A DNA stretch of 64,000 nucleotides from Planococcus sp. CP5-4_YE (lineage in GTDB: Bacteria; Bacillota; Bacilli; Bacillales_A; Planococcaceae): positions 186,001 to 250,000 of the forward strand of contig NZ_JAHPZO010000001.1 of the NCBI RefSeq assembly GCF_019042655.1, read 5' to 3'. Position 1 is the first letter of the stretch. The number at the start of each line of letters is the position of its first letter. A program made the translations under genes and the position numbers. Positions 1 to 9,591 of the stretch are shown piece after piece. Below the pieces are notes generated by a model. It was not told the DNA's origin, ran no database searches, and saw nothing but the letters and a program-made list of their open reading frames with translations.

Positions 1-519
1 GACGACGGTCGTAAGTGCCAGGCCTTTGATCAAGTTGAATGGCAAGATTCCGAGAACAATGGTCGTGTACAATGCGTTTCCGGTCTGTTCAGGCATATTC
101 AGGAAATACGTATACATCGGTAAGAACACGAAATAATTCAGCAAACTCATGCCAATTGCCATCGTCAATGTACCGATGATTAACCCGAATGCGATTCCTT
201 TTTTTGTGGAAACTTTACGGTAAATGGCATAGACCGGCAAAATGAACAATAGGCTCGTCGCAAAATTCGCCATATGCCCTACAGGCACGCCAGTCGGGCT
301 CCCTGAAAAAATCCAGTCCAATACGTTTTTAAAGAATGCTACTAAGGCGCCTGCCACTGGCCCCATCGTGATCGCAGCGATCAACGCTGGCACGTCACTA
401 AAATCCACTTTCAAAAATGCTGGCAACGCCGGCAGCGGAAAATTGAATAGCATCAACACAAATGAGATGCTGCTCAGCATACCGATAACGATCATCGATT
501 GCAATTTCTTGTTCTTCAT
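1..519 (-). CDS. ribU: Riboflavin ECF transporter S component (partial, C-terminus outside window)
   Basis: Membrane substrate-binding subunit that captures riboflavin for an energy-coupling-factor transporter. Reading back from the ATG at 519 gives a very hydrophobic protein of 173 visible codons with several membrane spans; members are about 190 residues, so only a short C-terminal tail is missing. It has the RibU-type segment around the GHMANF motif and a conserved proline/aspartate-rich first loop (VDFSDVPALI). The start is preceded by a GAGAGAGGAA ribosome site. The FMN riboswitch and its terminator directly upstream independently indicate a riboflavin function. Family is clear; the exact C-terminus cannot be seen. 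Confidence 0.93.
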   Translation of the reverse strand, partial: MKNKKLQSMIVIGMLSSISFVLMLFNFPLPALPAFLKVDFSDVPALIAAITMGPVAGALVAFFKNVLDWIFSGSPTGVPVGHMANFATSLLFILPVYAIYRKVSTKKGIAFGLIIGTLTMAIGMSLLNYFVFLPMYTYFLNMPEQTGNALYTTIVLGILPFNLIKGLALTTVV

Positions 520-576
520 GTTCCTCTCTCCTTGTCGTGATTCACCAGAAGAAAGGTTCGGAGCGCATGCTGCCCT

Positions 577-609
577 AAAAAATCCCTTAAGCAAGAGTCG
601 CTTAAGGGA
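577..609 (-). terminator. Riboswitch expression-platform terminator before ribU
   Basis: On the minus strand a perfect 9-bp stem (TCCCTTAAG / CTTAAGGGA, 9-nt loop) is followed by six T residues. It sits between the FMN aptamer and ribU, so it is the likely ligand-dependent terminator that stops ribU transcription when FMN is bound. Confidence 0.9.
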
Positions 610-663
610 GAGTCAGGCACACTGAATAAACGGTCCGTTGTTAAAAAACGGCATGCGTCCGCA

Positions 664-796
664 CCTTCACCTTCTCCCATCCAGACTATACTGTCGGCTT
701 TGGAATCTCACCAAATCCTGCTTTTTACGGCTCGCGGGCTGATGGACCATGATGTCCAATTACCGCCGGTAGGGAATTGCACCCTGCCCCGAAGAT
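664..796 (-). promoter_or_regulatory. FMN riboswitch (RFN element)
   Basis: The minus strand holds the classic RFN core: AGGGTGCAATTCCC at 785-772, then CTACCGGCGGTAAT, CCATCAGCCCGCGAGCC, GATTTGGTGAGATTCC, and the closing GGATGGGAGAAGG at 682-670. It lies about 150 nt upstream of the riboflavin transporter, with a terminator between. FMN binding is known to favour termination in this class. Outer stem limits are approximate. Confidence 0.97.
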
Positions 797-831
797 GAAT
801 CGATATTTTTTTATACAAGTTAATCTTATAA

Positions 832-881
832 AAAAAAGACCGCAATGTAAACCATACTGCTTACATTGCGGTCTTTTTTAT
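832..881. terminator. Bidirectional terminator downstream of rsiX
   Basis: A long perfect stem (GACCGCAATGTAA / TTACATTGCGGTC) is flanked by an A-run on the left and a T-run on the right, so it can work both ways. It overlaps the stop codon of rsiX and ends the res/sigX transcript before the ribU riboswitch promoter. Confidence 0.9.
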
Positions 882-2047
882 TTTTCTGGCCAGTCAATGC
901 GGTTGGGCGAAACTGGCAGTTCCAGTTCTTTAGAGAAATCGAAGCCTGCCCATTCCGATTGGATAGTATTGGATATCATCAGCGATGAACCATAGGATTT
1001 CGCCGTGAGCGCCATGCTTTCGATCATCTGCATCGCCGCCGCTTTATCCAGTGTCTCCAAATCCAATTGCTCTTCAAATATCAAGTCGGCGTTTGCCCCA
1101 TCCACTTCGACGCGATAGCTGACTCCTTCAGGAACCGGCGAACGGTAATCGTCATTCGGTGATTGCTGAAGCGCCAGTAGCGCATCTTTTACATTACCAG
1201 GCGACATGCCGTAAGCCGGCGCCAAATAAGCTTCACCTGCAGACGATTCTAGCAAATAAAAACTTTGCCCCTGTTCGCCCGGAACGAGTGGTTCCACCGT
1301 GCCCATATGGGATAATTGCGCCGCCTCGCCATCTTCATTCAAGACACGGATTTCCTGTTGATCCATGAACGTTTCCTCTAGACTGGAAAGATACAGCAAG
1401 GTAGAAGCCGAACCTTGATCGTAGGTGTGGCTATCCGGAAGGAAATGGCTGATGGTCGACCCGTTTTGCTGGAGCTCGCCTTCATATGGATGATAGTCAT
1501 CAAAACCCAATTCGGATTCATCAATTTGCCCGGAGAAAGTTTCATATAACTCGAGCGCAGTTGGCTCTGCCATATCGGCCAGTTGTGTTGGAATGACGAA
1601 ACTGACCGGCACAACATATCCGTGATAAGCAAGCCCAATGCGCAACATATATGCATCTTCCAGGTCGCTTTCATAAACTGCGCTCCGCTGTACTTGCGGG
1701 TCTTCCGTAGCCAAACTCGCTGCCCTGTCGGACTCTTCTATGTTTCCGTCAGCTTGTTCCGTCTGAGTCTCGTCTGTCGCCATCGTCGACTCCGCGTCGC
1801 TGCTTTCAGTCTCGCCGCTGCTAGAGTCGGTGCCATTCTGCTGCAGCAATGAGGCTACAAGTACCGAGATGCTCAGGAATGCCACGATAGCAACCAGCAG
1901 AGGCAGCCAGCGCTTCGGCGACCTCTGAGTTTGCTCTTTGTGGGAAAGCTTTTTATACACTTCGGCTTTTGGCCGTCTGTCATGTATTTTGGGAAAATCC
2001 CGCAACAAATTTTCGATTTCTTCATCGCTCCAATTGTCATTCGGCAT
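878..2047 (-). CDS. rsiX: Anti-sigma factor of SigX (RsiX-like)
   Basis: 389 residues. The short cytoplasmic N-terminus (MPNDNWSDEEIENLLRDFP) is followed by one membrane span near residues 46-68 (LPLLVAIVAFLSISVLVASLL), a Ser/Thr/Glu-rich linker, and a long extracytoplasmic domain. That is the topology of an anti-sigma factor holding an ECF sigma factor at the membrane. It overlaps the end of sigX by 11 nt, so it is probably translationally coupled. The start follows a GGAGGAG site. The N-terminus lacks an obvious HxxxCxxC zinc motif, as in RsiX. Its identity rests on the location and topology more than on sequence motifs. Confidence 0.85.
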   Translation of the reverse strand: MPNDNWSDEEIENLLRDFPKIHDRRPKAEVYKKLSHKEQTQRSPKRWLPLLVAIVAFLSISVLVASLLQQNGTDSSSGETESSDAESTMATDETQTEQADGNIEESDRAASLATEDPQVQRSAVYESDLEDAYMLRIGLAYHGYVVPVSFVIPTQLADMAEPTALELYETFSGQIDESELGFDDYHPYEGELQQNGSTISHFLPDSHTYDQGSASTLLYLSSLEETFMDQQEIRVLNEDGEAAQLSHMGTVEPLVPGEQGQSFYLLESSAGEAYLAPAYGMSPGNVKDALLALQQSPNDDYRSPVPEGVSYRVEVDGANADLIFEEQLDLETLDKAAAMQMIESMALTAKSYGSSLMISNTIQSEWAGFDFSKELELPVSPNRIDWPEK

Positions 2048-2570
2048 ATTCTCCTCCCCCTTCTGCTTCTAGTAATTTTTGGCGGAGGGACCGAATCGCC
2101 CGGTGCTGTGTCGTTTTGACTTTGCCTTCCGACCACTCCAGGACTTCAGCAGTTTCCGCAATGGAGAGATCTTGGAAATAACGCATGATGATGACGAGCT
2201 TTTGGTCACCTGTACATAGATCGAGCATTTGATACAAGCGGACCTTGTCTTCATTTAGCAGCGAAACCTCTTCCGGTATTTTTTCCGTTGAAACCAATTG
2301 CTGGGTTTCCCAGTCGAAAAAATCCATCGAATGCTTTTTCCTTACTGCGGTCTTGCGGAAATGGTCGATGGCGACATTTTTGGCGATCGAAAAGAGCCAA
2401 GTCTTTTCCGAACTCTTTCCTTGGAACCGGTCATAAGCACGCAACACCCTCACATAAACTTCATGCATCAGATCTTCTGCCACATGCCGGTCCTTCACTA
2501 AATACACCAAAAACTGAAAGACATCTTGATGATATTGATCGTACAGCCGATGAAACACGGAGTCATTCAC
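2037..2570 (-). CDS. sigX: ECF RNA polymerase sigma factor SigX
   Basis: About 177 residues. Region 2 is visible in the N-terminal half (DQYHQDVFQFLVYLVKD, then DLMHEVYVRVLR, then TWLFSIAKNVAIDHFRK), and a sigma-70 region 4 helix-turn-helix is near the C-terminus (LSIAETAEVLEWSEGKVKTT). In B. subtilis SigX controls envelope-modification genes, and it likewise follows resE. I chose the GTG start at 2570 because GGGGGGAG lies 4 nt upstream and the protein then begins exactly at the family start (VNDSVFHRLYDQY); a longer upstream reading adds unlikely residues. Overlaps rsiX. Confidence 0.93.
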   Translation of the reverse strand: MNDSVFHRLYDQYHQDVFQFLVYLVKDRHVAEDLMHEVYVRVLRAYDRFQGKSSEKTWLFSIAKNVAIDHFRKTAVRKKHSMDFFDWETQQLVSTEKIPEEVSLLNEDKVRLYQMLDLCTGDQKLVIIMRYFQDLSIAETAEVLEWSEGKVKTTQHRAIRSLRQKLLEAEGGGEYAE

Positions 2571-2616
2571 GCAACTCCCCCCGTTCCTTGGATTAGTCGT
2601 CACGACAACAGAAAAG

Positions 2617-4395
2617 TTACATTTCCTTCAGCGGCAATGTAAAGATGAACGAAGTCCCTTCACCGAATTTGCTTTCAGCGCGAATTTCTCCCGAATGCGC
2701 TTTGATGATATTGCTGGCAATCGCGAGGCCAAGCCCTGTGCCGCCTTTGCCGAGCGTTCTTGCCTTATCGGCTTTATAGAAGCGCTCAAAAACGAACTCC
2801 AGGTCCTTCTCTGTAATTCCCGCCCCGGTATCGTTGATCGAAACTTTTGCGTAGTCTCCCATGTTTTCGACATTCACTTGCACTTGCCCTCCCTGCGGAG
2901 TGTGGCGAAGTGCATTATCGATCAAATTCGTCATGACCTGTTCGATGCGGTCTTCATCCAGTTCAGCTGCCGCCCATTCGTCGAGTTCTGTCGTGAAGCT
3001 CAGTTCGATGCCTTTCTCTTTTGCAGCTTGGCTAAATTTCAAACTCATCCGTTCGATGGCATTATTGAACTGTACCAATTCTTTGTAGAGGCGCATATGT
3101 CCTGATTCCAATCTCGCCAAGTTCAATAGATCCGTGACGAGACGTCCCATGCGCTGTGATTCTTCATAGATGATCTTGGTCATTTCATTGCGTTCTTCTT
3201 CGCTAGCTCCGACGTCATCGAGCAAGGCCTCGCTATAGCCCTGGAGCATGGCGATCGGCGTCCGCAGTTCGTGGGATACATTAGCGATAAAATCTTCGCG
3301 CAGCTTCTCAAGGCGGTGCTGCTCTGTCATGTTGTGGAGCACAGCCACCGCGCCGCGTACGCTCTCGCCACTGTAAAGCGGGCTGAAATTGATTGCATAA
3401 TAAGCGCCTTCGATTTCAAGCTCTTCCTCGATTTCCTCCTGGAATGTCAAAACATGGTCGAGCATATGGAGCATTTCCGACGGCAACGCATTGGCATCGG
3501 TCGTGCCATCTTTGAAGAGCCATTGCTGCAGCAGCTTCTCCGCCGGTGGATTGCTCAACAGGATCGTCTTGTCCTGATTGAATGTGATGACGGCATCCGC
3601 CATCGAAGTCAAGATGCTCGATAATTGCTCTTTTTCCTGATTGATGACTTCGAGATGATGCTTTAATTGGCGTCCCATCTGGTTAAAGGCAATCGCCAAT
3701 TGGCCGATTTCATCTCCAGAAGATACTTTTACTTTTGTGTCGAAATTCCCTTTCGCCAACTCAAATGCCCCTTCGCGCATATTGCGCAGCGGGGAAGTAA
3801 TTCGGGTTGATAGGAAAAATGCGAAAAATGTCGTCAACAATAGCGCGATAAACGCTGAGAGGAAAACGATATTGGTCGTTCTTTCGGCCGTGCGGCCCAT
3901 AACTTCCAATGATTGGTAAATAAAAACAGTCCCGTGAAGCTCATCGCTTGTTTGGAGAGGTGAAGCCATGACGATATACGATTCCATGCGGTCTGCTTCA
4001 GATAAAGAGGGCAATAGCATTTCTTTCGTCACGGTTTCATCGCTTTCGAACACTTTTTGAAATTCGTTTTCGCTGACGATTTTTTCCCTGATTTCCTCGC
4101 CATTCAAGCCGTCATGCAGATAATAGGAGATTTTCCCCGGTTCTTCTGCGATGACCGCATTAGTTTCAGGACCCAACACTTCGTCGACAATAGACAAATT
4201 GTCTTCATTGCCATGATCATTGAAAATCCTCGCGATCATATTGGCTTCGTTATGAAGGGATTCCTCTACCGTCTCGCTATGAAAGTTTCCGAGAAACTCC
4301 AACAGCAGCACCGTCACGATAAACAGGACAAAGGAAACGAGAAGCAAAATGGTTACCCACAGCTTCCCGACGATGCTATTCCATATTCTATTCAT
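2617..4395 (-). CDS. resE: Sensor histidine kinase ResE
   Basis: About 592 residues, membrane-bound sensor of the ResDE system that controls aerobic/anaerobic respiration genes. Order: membrane span near residues 9-30, an extracytoplasmic sensor domain, a second span near 170-190 (FLSAFIALLLTTFFAFFL), HAMP linker, PAS domain, HisKA with the phospho-acceptor histidine near 375 (NVSHELRTPIAM), and a HATPase domain with N box (NLIDNALRHTP), G1 (DTGAGI) and G2 (GTGLGLAI). The start at 4395 overlaps the resD stop by 8 nt and has TGAGGT upstream; a longer in-frame start at 4437 has no ribosome site. Co-transcribed with resD. Confidence 0.95.
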   Translation of the reverse strand: MNRIWNSIVGKLWVTILLLVSFVLFIVTVLLLEFLGNFHSETVEESLHNEANMIARIFNDHGNEDNLSIVDEVLGPETNAVIAEEPGKISYYLHDGLNGEEIREKIVSENEFQKVFESDETVTKEMLLPSLSEADRMESYIVMASPLQTSDELHGTVFIYQSLEVMGRTAERTTNIVFLSAFIALLLTTFFAFFLSTRITSPLRNMREGAFELAKGNFDTKVKVSSGDEIGQLAIAFNQMGRQLKHHLEVINQEKEQLSSILTSMADAVITFNQDKTILLSNPPAEKLLQQWLFKDGTTDANALPSEMLHMLDHVLTFQEEIEEELEIEGAYYAINFSPLYSGESVRGAVAVLHNMTEQHRLEKLREDFIANVSHELRTPIAMLQGYSEALLDDVGASEEERNEMTKIIYEESQRMGRLVTDLLNLARLESGHMRLYKELVQFNNAIERMSLKFSQAAKEKGIELSFTTELDEWAAAELDEDRIEQVMTNLIDNALRHTPQGGQVQVNVENMGDYAKVSINDTGAGITEKDLEFVFERFYKADKARTLGKGGTGLGLAIASNIIKAHSGEIRAESKFGEGTSFIFTLPLKEM

Positions 4396-5104
4396 TGCCG
4401 ACCTCAAATTTGTATCCGACACCCCAAACCGTGACAATCATCTTAGCGGCGGATTCCGATACGCGGTTCAATTTTTCACGCAAGCGTTTGACATGGGTGT
4501 CCACGGTACGCAAATCGCCGAAAAAGTCATAATGCCATACTTCTTTGAGTAAATGCTCCCGGTCGAACACTTTATCCGGCGATTTTGCCAAGAAATATAA
4601 AAGTTCATACTCTTTTGGTGTCAAATTAACTTCAACTCCGTCCGCTGTGACGCGGTGTGCATCGTGATCGATCGTCAGATGCGGGAAGACGACCAAATCC
4701 TTTGAGACAGTCGAACTCGTAGAAGGCGAATAAGCCGACGACCGGCGCAAAATCGCTTTCACGCGCAGCACGACTTCCCGTGGGCTGAACGGCTTGACGA
4801 TATAATCATCCGCTCCGGATTCAAACCCTTCTACGCGGTTTGCTTCCTCCCCTTTGGCCGTCAGCATGATGATCGGCGTCATTTTCGTCTCTCGAAGTTC
4901 GGTTGCCACTTCGATGCCATCTTTTTCCGGCATCATGAGGTCTAGCAGGATGCAATGGTAATCTGTCTCCATCGCTTTTTCCAATGCTTCCACGCCGTTT
5001 TCGGCTTCTTCCACCATATATCCTTCACGTTCGAGATACATTTTCAACAGGCGGCGGATTCTCTCTTCATCATCCACTACAAGAATTGTAATTTCCTCAG
5101 ACAT
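4388..5104 (-). CDS. resD: Response regulator ResD (OmpR/PhoB family)
   Basis: About 238 residues. The N-terminal receiver has the acidic pair D11/D12, phospho-acceptor D55 (ILLDLMMPEKDG) and the conserved lysine in IVKPFSPREV. The C-terminal winged helix has the family ending TVDTHVKRLREKL and VWGVGYKFE. In B. subtilis ResD activates cytochrome biogenesis, nitrate respiration and its own cluster. The ATG at 5104 is chosen because GGAGGGA lies about 8 nt before it and the receiver starts at once; the longer reading to 5233 would translate the upstream terminator hairpin. Overlaps resE. Confidence 0.96.
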   Translation of the reverse strand: MSEEITILVVDDEERIRRLLKMYLEREGYMVEEAENGVEALEKAMETDYHCILLDLMMPEKDGIEVATELRETKMTPIIMLTAKGEEANRVEGFESGADDYIVKPFSPREVVLRVKAILRRSSAYSPSTSSTVSKDLVVFPHLTIDHDAHRVTADGVEVNLTPKEYELLYFLAKSPDKVFDREHLLKEVWHYDFFGDLRTVDTHVKRLREKLNRVSESAAKMIVTVWGVGYKFEVGNE

Positions 5105-5159
5105 CCTAATCCCTCCAACTTTCATCTCTATAACTTTCATTGTACCGATAAGGGTCCCA

Positions 5160-5204
5160 AAAATAAACGAAAAGCCTTTTCCCATGGAAGGAAAAGGCTT
5201 TTCG
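5160..5204 (-). terminator. Terminator between resC and resD
   Basis: On the minus strand a 15-bp stem (CGAAAAGCCTTTTCC and its complement, 7-nt loop) is followed by TTTATTTTTGG. It lies just after the resC stop and just before resD, so resABC and resDE are separable units with partial read-through. Confidence 0.85.
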
Positions 5205-5207
5205 TCG

Positions 5208-6392
5208 TCAAGCGTATGAATGCAGTCCGGCAATAATCAAGTTGACTGCCACCAAGTTGAACATGATGATGACAAAACCGATTACAGCGAGCCAAGCAGA
5301 CTTTTCGCCTGCCCAGCCTCTGCCAAGCCGCAAGTGCAAATACGCTGCGTAGAACAAGAATGTAACGAGTGCCCACACTTCTTTCGGGTCCCAACCCCAG
5401 AAGCGCGACCAGGCGATTTGCGCCCAGATCATGGCAAAGATCAATGCCCCGAGTGAAAAAATCGGGAAGCCGATGATGATCGAACGGTAATTGATCTCAT
5501 CCATCAGCTGCAGATTGACGTTCTTCGTAAACGGCTGCAGCATTTCGGAAATGCGTTTGCGGAAGATGAGCCGGATCAATGCGTATAGCACCGTCCCGAC
5601 TAAGACCGACCAAAGTACAGTCGTCAATTTCCCGGCATGGACAATCGGCGGCATTTCCAATAACGGCGTAAACGCGCCGTCTGTCAATGGCTCAAATTCG
5701 TTCATCCCGAAAATCGCCGGCATATTGTAAGTAATTTCCGACGGCTGCCCGTCTTTATTGACATAAGCGAAATCTGCTTCATAATTCGTCAAGGTAAAGA
5801 ATGTGCTGGTCACAACAAAGCCCAGGACCAAGACCAGTGAATACATGATGGCCTCAAGCCAAAAGCGCTGCTTCGACTTTTTCTTTTGGTCAATGACTTT
5901 GAGCAAATAAATCAAGCCAGCTGCCGCACTGATCGCAAGAATCCCTTCCGCGATGACGACCGTGATCACGTGAATCGCCAGCCAATTTGTCTGCAGAGCC
6001 GGGATCAATGGGCTCACTTCACTCGGGAACATGCTTGCGTAAGCGATAATCAATAACGCGATTGGCAAAACAATCATTCCGAGTACTGCTGTTTTATACA
6101 ACGCATAAAGAATGATGAATCCGCCGACAAGCGTCATTCCGAATGCTGTCGTGAATTCGAACATATTACTGATCGGCGCATGGCCTGTGACCATCCACCG
6201 TGTGATGAAATACCCTAATTGCGCAAGGAAGCCGATGACCGTAATGGTGATAGCGACTTTGCCCCAGCGCTGTTCAGATCTGTATGTGCCTTTTTTATTG
6301 CCTTTTACAGCCCCGCCGAATACGAATGTTGCGATCAGGTAGGCGATGAAGGCTACGAATAATAGATTGGAACTGATGTCGGCTAATGTCAT
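5208..6392 (-). CDS. resC: Cytochrome c synthetase subunit ResC (CcsA family)
   Basis: 394 residues with multiple predicted membrane spans throughout. The heme-handling WWD-type motif is visible near the C-terminal third ([14 protein letters not shown]), and conserved histidines flank it in membrane loops. With ResB it forms the System II machinery that exports heme and attaches it to apocytochrome c on the outer face of the membrane. The start ATG overlaps the resB stop as ATGA, so translation is coupled. Only the terminator at 5160-5204 separates it from resD. Confidence 0.95.
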   Translation of the reverse strand: MTLADISSNLLFVAFIAYLIATFVFGGAVKGNKKGTYRSEQRWGKVAITITVIGFLAQLGYFITRWMVTGHAPISNMFEFTTAFGMTLVGGFIILYALYKTAVLGMIVLPIALLIIAYASMFPSEVSPLIPALQTNWLAIHVITVVIAEGILAISAAAGLIYLLKVIDQKKKSKQRFWLEAIMYSLVLVLGFVVTSTFFTLTNYEADFAYVNKDGQPSEITYNMPAIFGMNEFEPLTDGAFTPLLEMPPIVHAGKLTTVLWSVLVGTVLYALIRLIFRKRISEMLQPFTKNVNLQLMDEINYRSIIIGFPIFSLGALIFAMIWAQIAWSRFWGWDPKEVWALVTFLFYAAYLHLRLGRGWAGEKSAWLAVIGFVIIMFNLVAVNLIIAGLHSYA

Positions 6393-8041
6393 GTCAATTG
6401 TTCACCTTCCCTTTTCTCCTGTGCTTCCATGTCTTCCTGTTGGTCGCGATATGCCGGAAGAGAAGCGTGTTCAGTCACCTGGTCCAGATCTTTTTTCAGC
6501 CCGAACCAGTTTTTGTTCGTATGGCCCGCAAGTAAAATGCTGCCATCTGCCTGCTGCTGGATCCAGAAGCGGCGGTGGTTGAAGTACATACCTTGTGCGA
6601 CACCGATCATGAAGATCAAGCCGCCGAGCCCGAGAATCGGCAGGGTGCGGTCTTTACGCACCGTCAAGCCGGATGCATCCCGCGTCTCGACTCCTTGGAA
6701 GGCAAGTTTATAGTCGTTATCGCCCAGTGGTTCAACTGTGTTCTGAATAGTGATAAAACTAGTTTCACCGTCTGGTGTGTCAGGCGTCGTCATTTTGACG
6801 AGGAAGCCCGGATTTTTCGGCAGCGGTGTAGCAGTTTGCGGTTCACCGTTTTCAAAACCGGAGAAGTCGGGATAATAACCGAGCAATTCCACAACAGAGC
6901 CATCTTCAAGCTCATAATTGGTTTCAGGATTCACCAAATCGATTGTTAAATCTCCGCGGCTTTCACCAGTTTCCTTGTTCTGAAGCGCGAAGCTCATCGT
7001 TTTCAGCTCATCTTGTTGAAAATCCATCTGATACAAGGCGTAGCCATCGAATTTAAATGGCTGGTTGACGCGGATGGCGTGTTCTTCCACCATTTCCATA
7101 TCGGCTGTATCACCCGGCAATGCACCTTCAGGGATTTTATAAAGAACAACATCCGTTTGGTAATTTTTCGCTACGGTTCCGACGCGGTCGATCGCTTCGC
7201 CGAACTTTTCTTCTTCGCCTTCGCCTGTATAAGTTTCCAAAGTAAAACCTTTGCTCTCAAGCACATAGCCTGGCGCATCCGGAATGGCACGTGTTTCGCC
7301 TTCGCGGATCCACAAAGTTTCATCTACATAGAAACCAGGCATCATGCGCAGCATGACACCGAATAAAAAGATGATCAATCCGATGTGATTGACATACGGG
7401 CCCCAGCGCGAAAAACGGCCTTTTTCAGCAAGCAAGCCATTTTTATCGGTCGACACCTTATATTTCAAATCGGCCAGTTTTTCTTCAGCTTTTTTTAGCG
7501 TATCCGTATCTCCCGGCCCTTCCGCCAAAATGCGCTGTTTGCGCATGAAGCTGGAATGACGCAGCACGCGCTGGTTCTTCAAGGATCTATAGAGCGGCAC
7601 AAACCGGTCTAGGCTCGCAATGATCAACGAGATCGCAAGCATGCCGACCAACCCGATAAACCAGAAGGAATTGTATAAATCATGGAAGCCAAGCGCATGA
7701 TACACAGTCCCGACACTTCCATAGATATCAGTGTAATAAGCTTCGATATCCGCTTCTGTCGTTGCCGGCACGTATTGTTTCTGAGGCAGGATCGTGCCGA
7801 GGGCAGCAGCGATCAATAAGACGATGATGATTCCGACGCCAACTTTAACACTGGAAAAGAAATTCCAAATTTTGTCGATGATCGATTTGTTATAGGTTTG
7901 GGAACGTCTCGCCGTTCCTTCATAGCGCATATCCGCTAATTGTTTGTTTTGTTCCTGTTCATTGAGCGGCCGGCCGCACGATTCACAGAGAACCGTTCCT
8001 GGCGGGTTTTCATGGCCGCATTTGCAAATCAATTTGTCCAT
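6389..8041 (-). CDS. resB: Cytochrome c biogenesis protein ResB (CcsB family)
   Basis: 550 residues. A zinc-ribbon-like N-terminus with CxC and CxxC pairs (C6, C8, C19, C22) is also found in B. subtilis ResB. Membrane spans follow near residues 64-84, 125-145 and 215-235, then a large extracytoplasmic domain, then a last span ([21 protein letters not shown]). ResB is the partner of ResC in System II heme ligation. The start has an AAGGAG site. It lies 13 nt after resA and overlaps resC by 4 nt, so resA-resB-resC form a tight operon. Confidence 0.95.
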   Translation of the reverse strand: MDKLICKCGHENPPGTVLCESCGRPLNEQEQNKQLADMRYEGTARRSQTYNKSIIDKIWNFFSSVKVGVGIIIVLLIAAALGTILPQKQYVPATTEADIEAYYTDIYGSVGTVYHALGFHDLYNSFWFIGLVGMLAISLIIASLDRFVPLYRSLKNQRVLRHSSFMRKQRILAEGPGDTDTLKKAEEKLADLKYKVSTDKNGLLAEKGRFSRWGPYVNHIGLIIFLFGVMLRMMPGFYVDETLWIREGETRAIPDAPGYVLESKGFTLETYTGEGEEEKFGEAIDRVGTVAKNYQTDVVLYKIPEGALPGDTADMEMVEEHAIRVNQPFKFDGYALYQMDFQQDELKTMSFALQNKETGESRGDLTIDLVNPETNYELEDGSVVELLGYYPDFSGFENGEPQTATPLPKNPGFLVKMTTPDTPDGETSFITIQNTVEPLGDNDYKLAFQGVETRDASGLTVRKDRTLPILGLGGLIFMIGVAQGMYFNHRRFWIQQQADGSILLAGHTNKNWFGLKKDLDQVTEHASLPAYRDQQEDMEAQEKREGEQLT

Positions 8042-8054
8042 CCGAAAAATCTCC

Positions 8055-8606
8055 TTATTCAGGTTTGATTTCTTCCATAAAACCTGCGATATCCTGCTCT
8101 GTCATTTCACCGGTTACGATGCGCTGGATTTCGCCTTGCGGATTCACCAGCATGGTCGTTGGAAGCGGGCGGATGTTATATGCAGTCATGACGCTTTTAT
8201 CACGGTCGATGGCAATCGGAAAGTTAAGTCCGTATTGACGGGCAAACGTTTCTACTTCAAAATTCGATTGCGCAATATTCACCGCAAGGACTTGGACGCC
8301 TTGATCTTCATATACTTCGTACTGGTTGGCCATCGCGGGCATTTCCTTGATGCACGGTTCACACCATGTGCCCCAGAAATTGAGGAACACGCCCTGCCCT
8401 TTATAATCGGACAGCTTATGGGTTTCACCGTCGAGATCCGTCAGCGTAAAATCCGGGGCTGGATCTCCCACTTTCAGCACTTCCACTTCATCGGCCGTCA
8501 CACTATTGTAGATCGTATAACCAATGGCCGCGACCAATAATAGCAAAATAACGGAGCGCATGATCGTCCGGTTTTTCTTTTTGTTTCTTTTTTTCTCCGT
8601 ACTCAT
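8055..8606 (-). CDS. resA: Thiol-disulfide oxidoreductase ResA
   Basis: About 183 residues. A basic N-terminus and one membrane anchor (RSVILLLLVAAIGYTIYNSV) precede an extracytoplasmic thioredoxin-like domain (GDPAPDFTLTDLDG) with the redox motif WCEPC and the cis-proline loop RPLPTT. ResA reduces the heme-binding cysteines of apocytochrome c before ligation by ResB/ResC. The ATG at 8606 has AAGGAGGAT upstream and gives the family length; a further in-frame ATG at 8636 lacks such a site. CEPC is the canonical ResA active site. First gene of resABC, 89 nt after rluB. Confidence 0.95.
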   Translation of the reverse strand: MSTEKKRNKKKNRTIMRSVILLLLVAAIGYTIYNSVTADEVEVLKVGDPAPDFTLTDLDGETHKLSDYKGQGVFLNFWGTWCEPCIKEMPAMANQYEVYEDQGVQVLAVNIAQSNFEVETFARQYGLNFPIAIDRDKSVMTAYNIRPLPTTMLVNPQGEIQRIVTGEMTEQDIAGFMEEIKPE

Positions 8607-8695
8607 AAAGATCCTCCTTCGAAGGATTGGATGCACATCAATTATAGCAAAGTTTCAATGGGCGCCTGCCCACAGTTTTGAAGGGTTTGTGAACG

Positions 8696-9427
8696 TTAGC
8701 GGCGTTTGCCGGTATCCGCAAGCACACGCAGCTGTTTCACTTCATGGGGACTGAGCTCTCTCGATTCGCCAGCGTTCAAGCTATGCAATGTCAAAAATGC
8801 GAATTGCTCACGGCTTAGCTTCTGTACCGGGAAGCCGATCGCCTCGAACATGCGGCGGACTTGGCGGTTGCGCCCTTCATGGATGGTAATTTGGACAATC
8901 GCTTTTGCCGCTTTCGTGTCGGCTGACAATAATTTCACTTTTGCCGGCGCTGTCATGCCGTCTTCCAGCTTGATGCCTCGTTCGAGTTTCTGGAGGTCTT
9001 CCTTGGTCGGGATGCCTTTTAAACGCGCGACATAGGTCTTATCGATCTCGAATTTCGGATGTGTCAGGCTATTGGCGAATTCTCCATCATTCGTCAATAG
9101 CAATAACCCTGAGGTGTCGTAATCGAGACGGCCGACAGGATAGATGCGTTCCTCAACGTTCGGGAAGAAATCCGTTACGACTTTGCGGTTCTTGTCATCG
9201 GACACTGCCGATATGACACCGCGCGGCTTATAAAGTAAAAAGTAAACTTTGCGTTCTTTTTCCATTTGGACGCCTTCGACTTCGATTTTATCGGACGGTG
9301 TCACTTTGACACCCAATTCCTTGACAGTTTTTCCATTAACTTTTACTTTACCATCTAAAATCATTTGTTCTGCTTTGCGCCTAGATGCAATTCCTGCATG
9401 CGCCATCACTTTTTGCAATCTTTCCAT
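8696..9427 (-). CDS. rluB: 23S rRNA pseudouridine synthase RluB
   Basis: 243 residues. An S4 RNA-binding domain occupies residues 2-60 (RLQKVMAHAGIASRRKAE). The RsuA/RluB catalytic domain follows with the signature GRLDYDTSGLLLLTNDG, in which D102 is the catalytic aspartate, and EGRNRQVRRM. It modifies a uridine in helix 89 of 23S rRNA in the known members. It precedes resA by 89 nt, as in B. subtilis. Here it follows scpB directly, without the spmA/spmB and dacB genes found between them there. Confidence 0.95.
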   Translation of the reverse strand: MERLQKVMAHAGIASRRKAEQMILDGKVKVNGKTVKELGVKVTPSDKIEVEGVQMEKERKVYFLLYKPRGVISAVSDDKNRKVVTDFFPNVEERIYPVGRLDYDTSGLLLLTNDGEFANSLTHPKFEIDKTYVARLKGIPTKEDLQKLERGIKLEDGMTAPAKVKLLSADTKAAKAIVQITIHEGRNRQVRRMFEAIGFPVQKLSREQFAFLTLHSLNAGESRELSPHEVKQLRVLADTGKRR

Positions 9428-9544
9428 TTCCAGTTCACCCCATCTAATTAAATACCGGCTGCATAGGCAGCCGATTCACGTTCTTCGCGGTCTTTCTAAC
9501 CGGAATTATGGCATAATTCCAGCCAAAGAGAAAGCGCATCGCTC

Positions 9545-9580
9545 AAAAGAAAAGAAGACTGTTAATGCGCCCCAGTCTTC
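9545..9580 (-). terminator. Terminator downstream of scpAB
   Basis: On the minus strand the stem GAAGACTG/CAGTCTTC with an 11-nt loop is followed by TTTTCTTTTGAGC. It lies 11 nt after the scpB stop. A second small dyad (GGAATTAT/ATAATTCC near 9500) has no T-run. Nothing else is seen in 9428-9591. Confidence 0.75.
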
Positions 9581-9591
9581 CCAGTAAGCTC

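Noticed and set aside
7944-8540. 198-codon open frame opposite resA/resB
   Set aside because: Antisense shadow of two well-identified genes; no supporting signals.
9495-9520. Dyad GGAATTAT/ATAATTCC between rluB and scpB
   Set aside because: No T-run and not next to a stop codon; unlikely to be a terminator.
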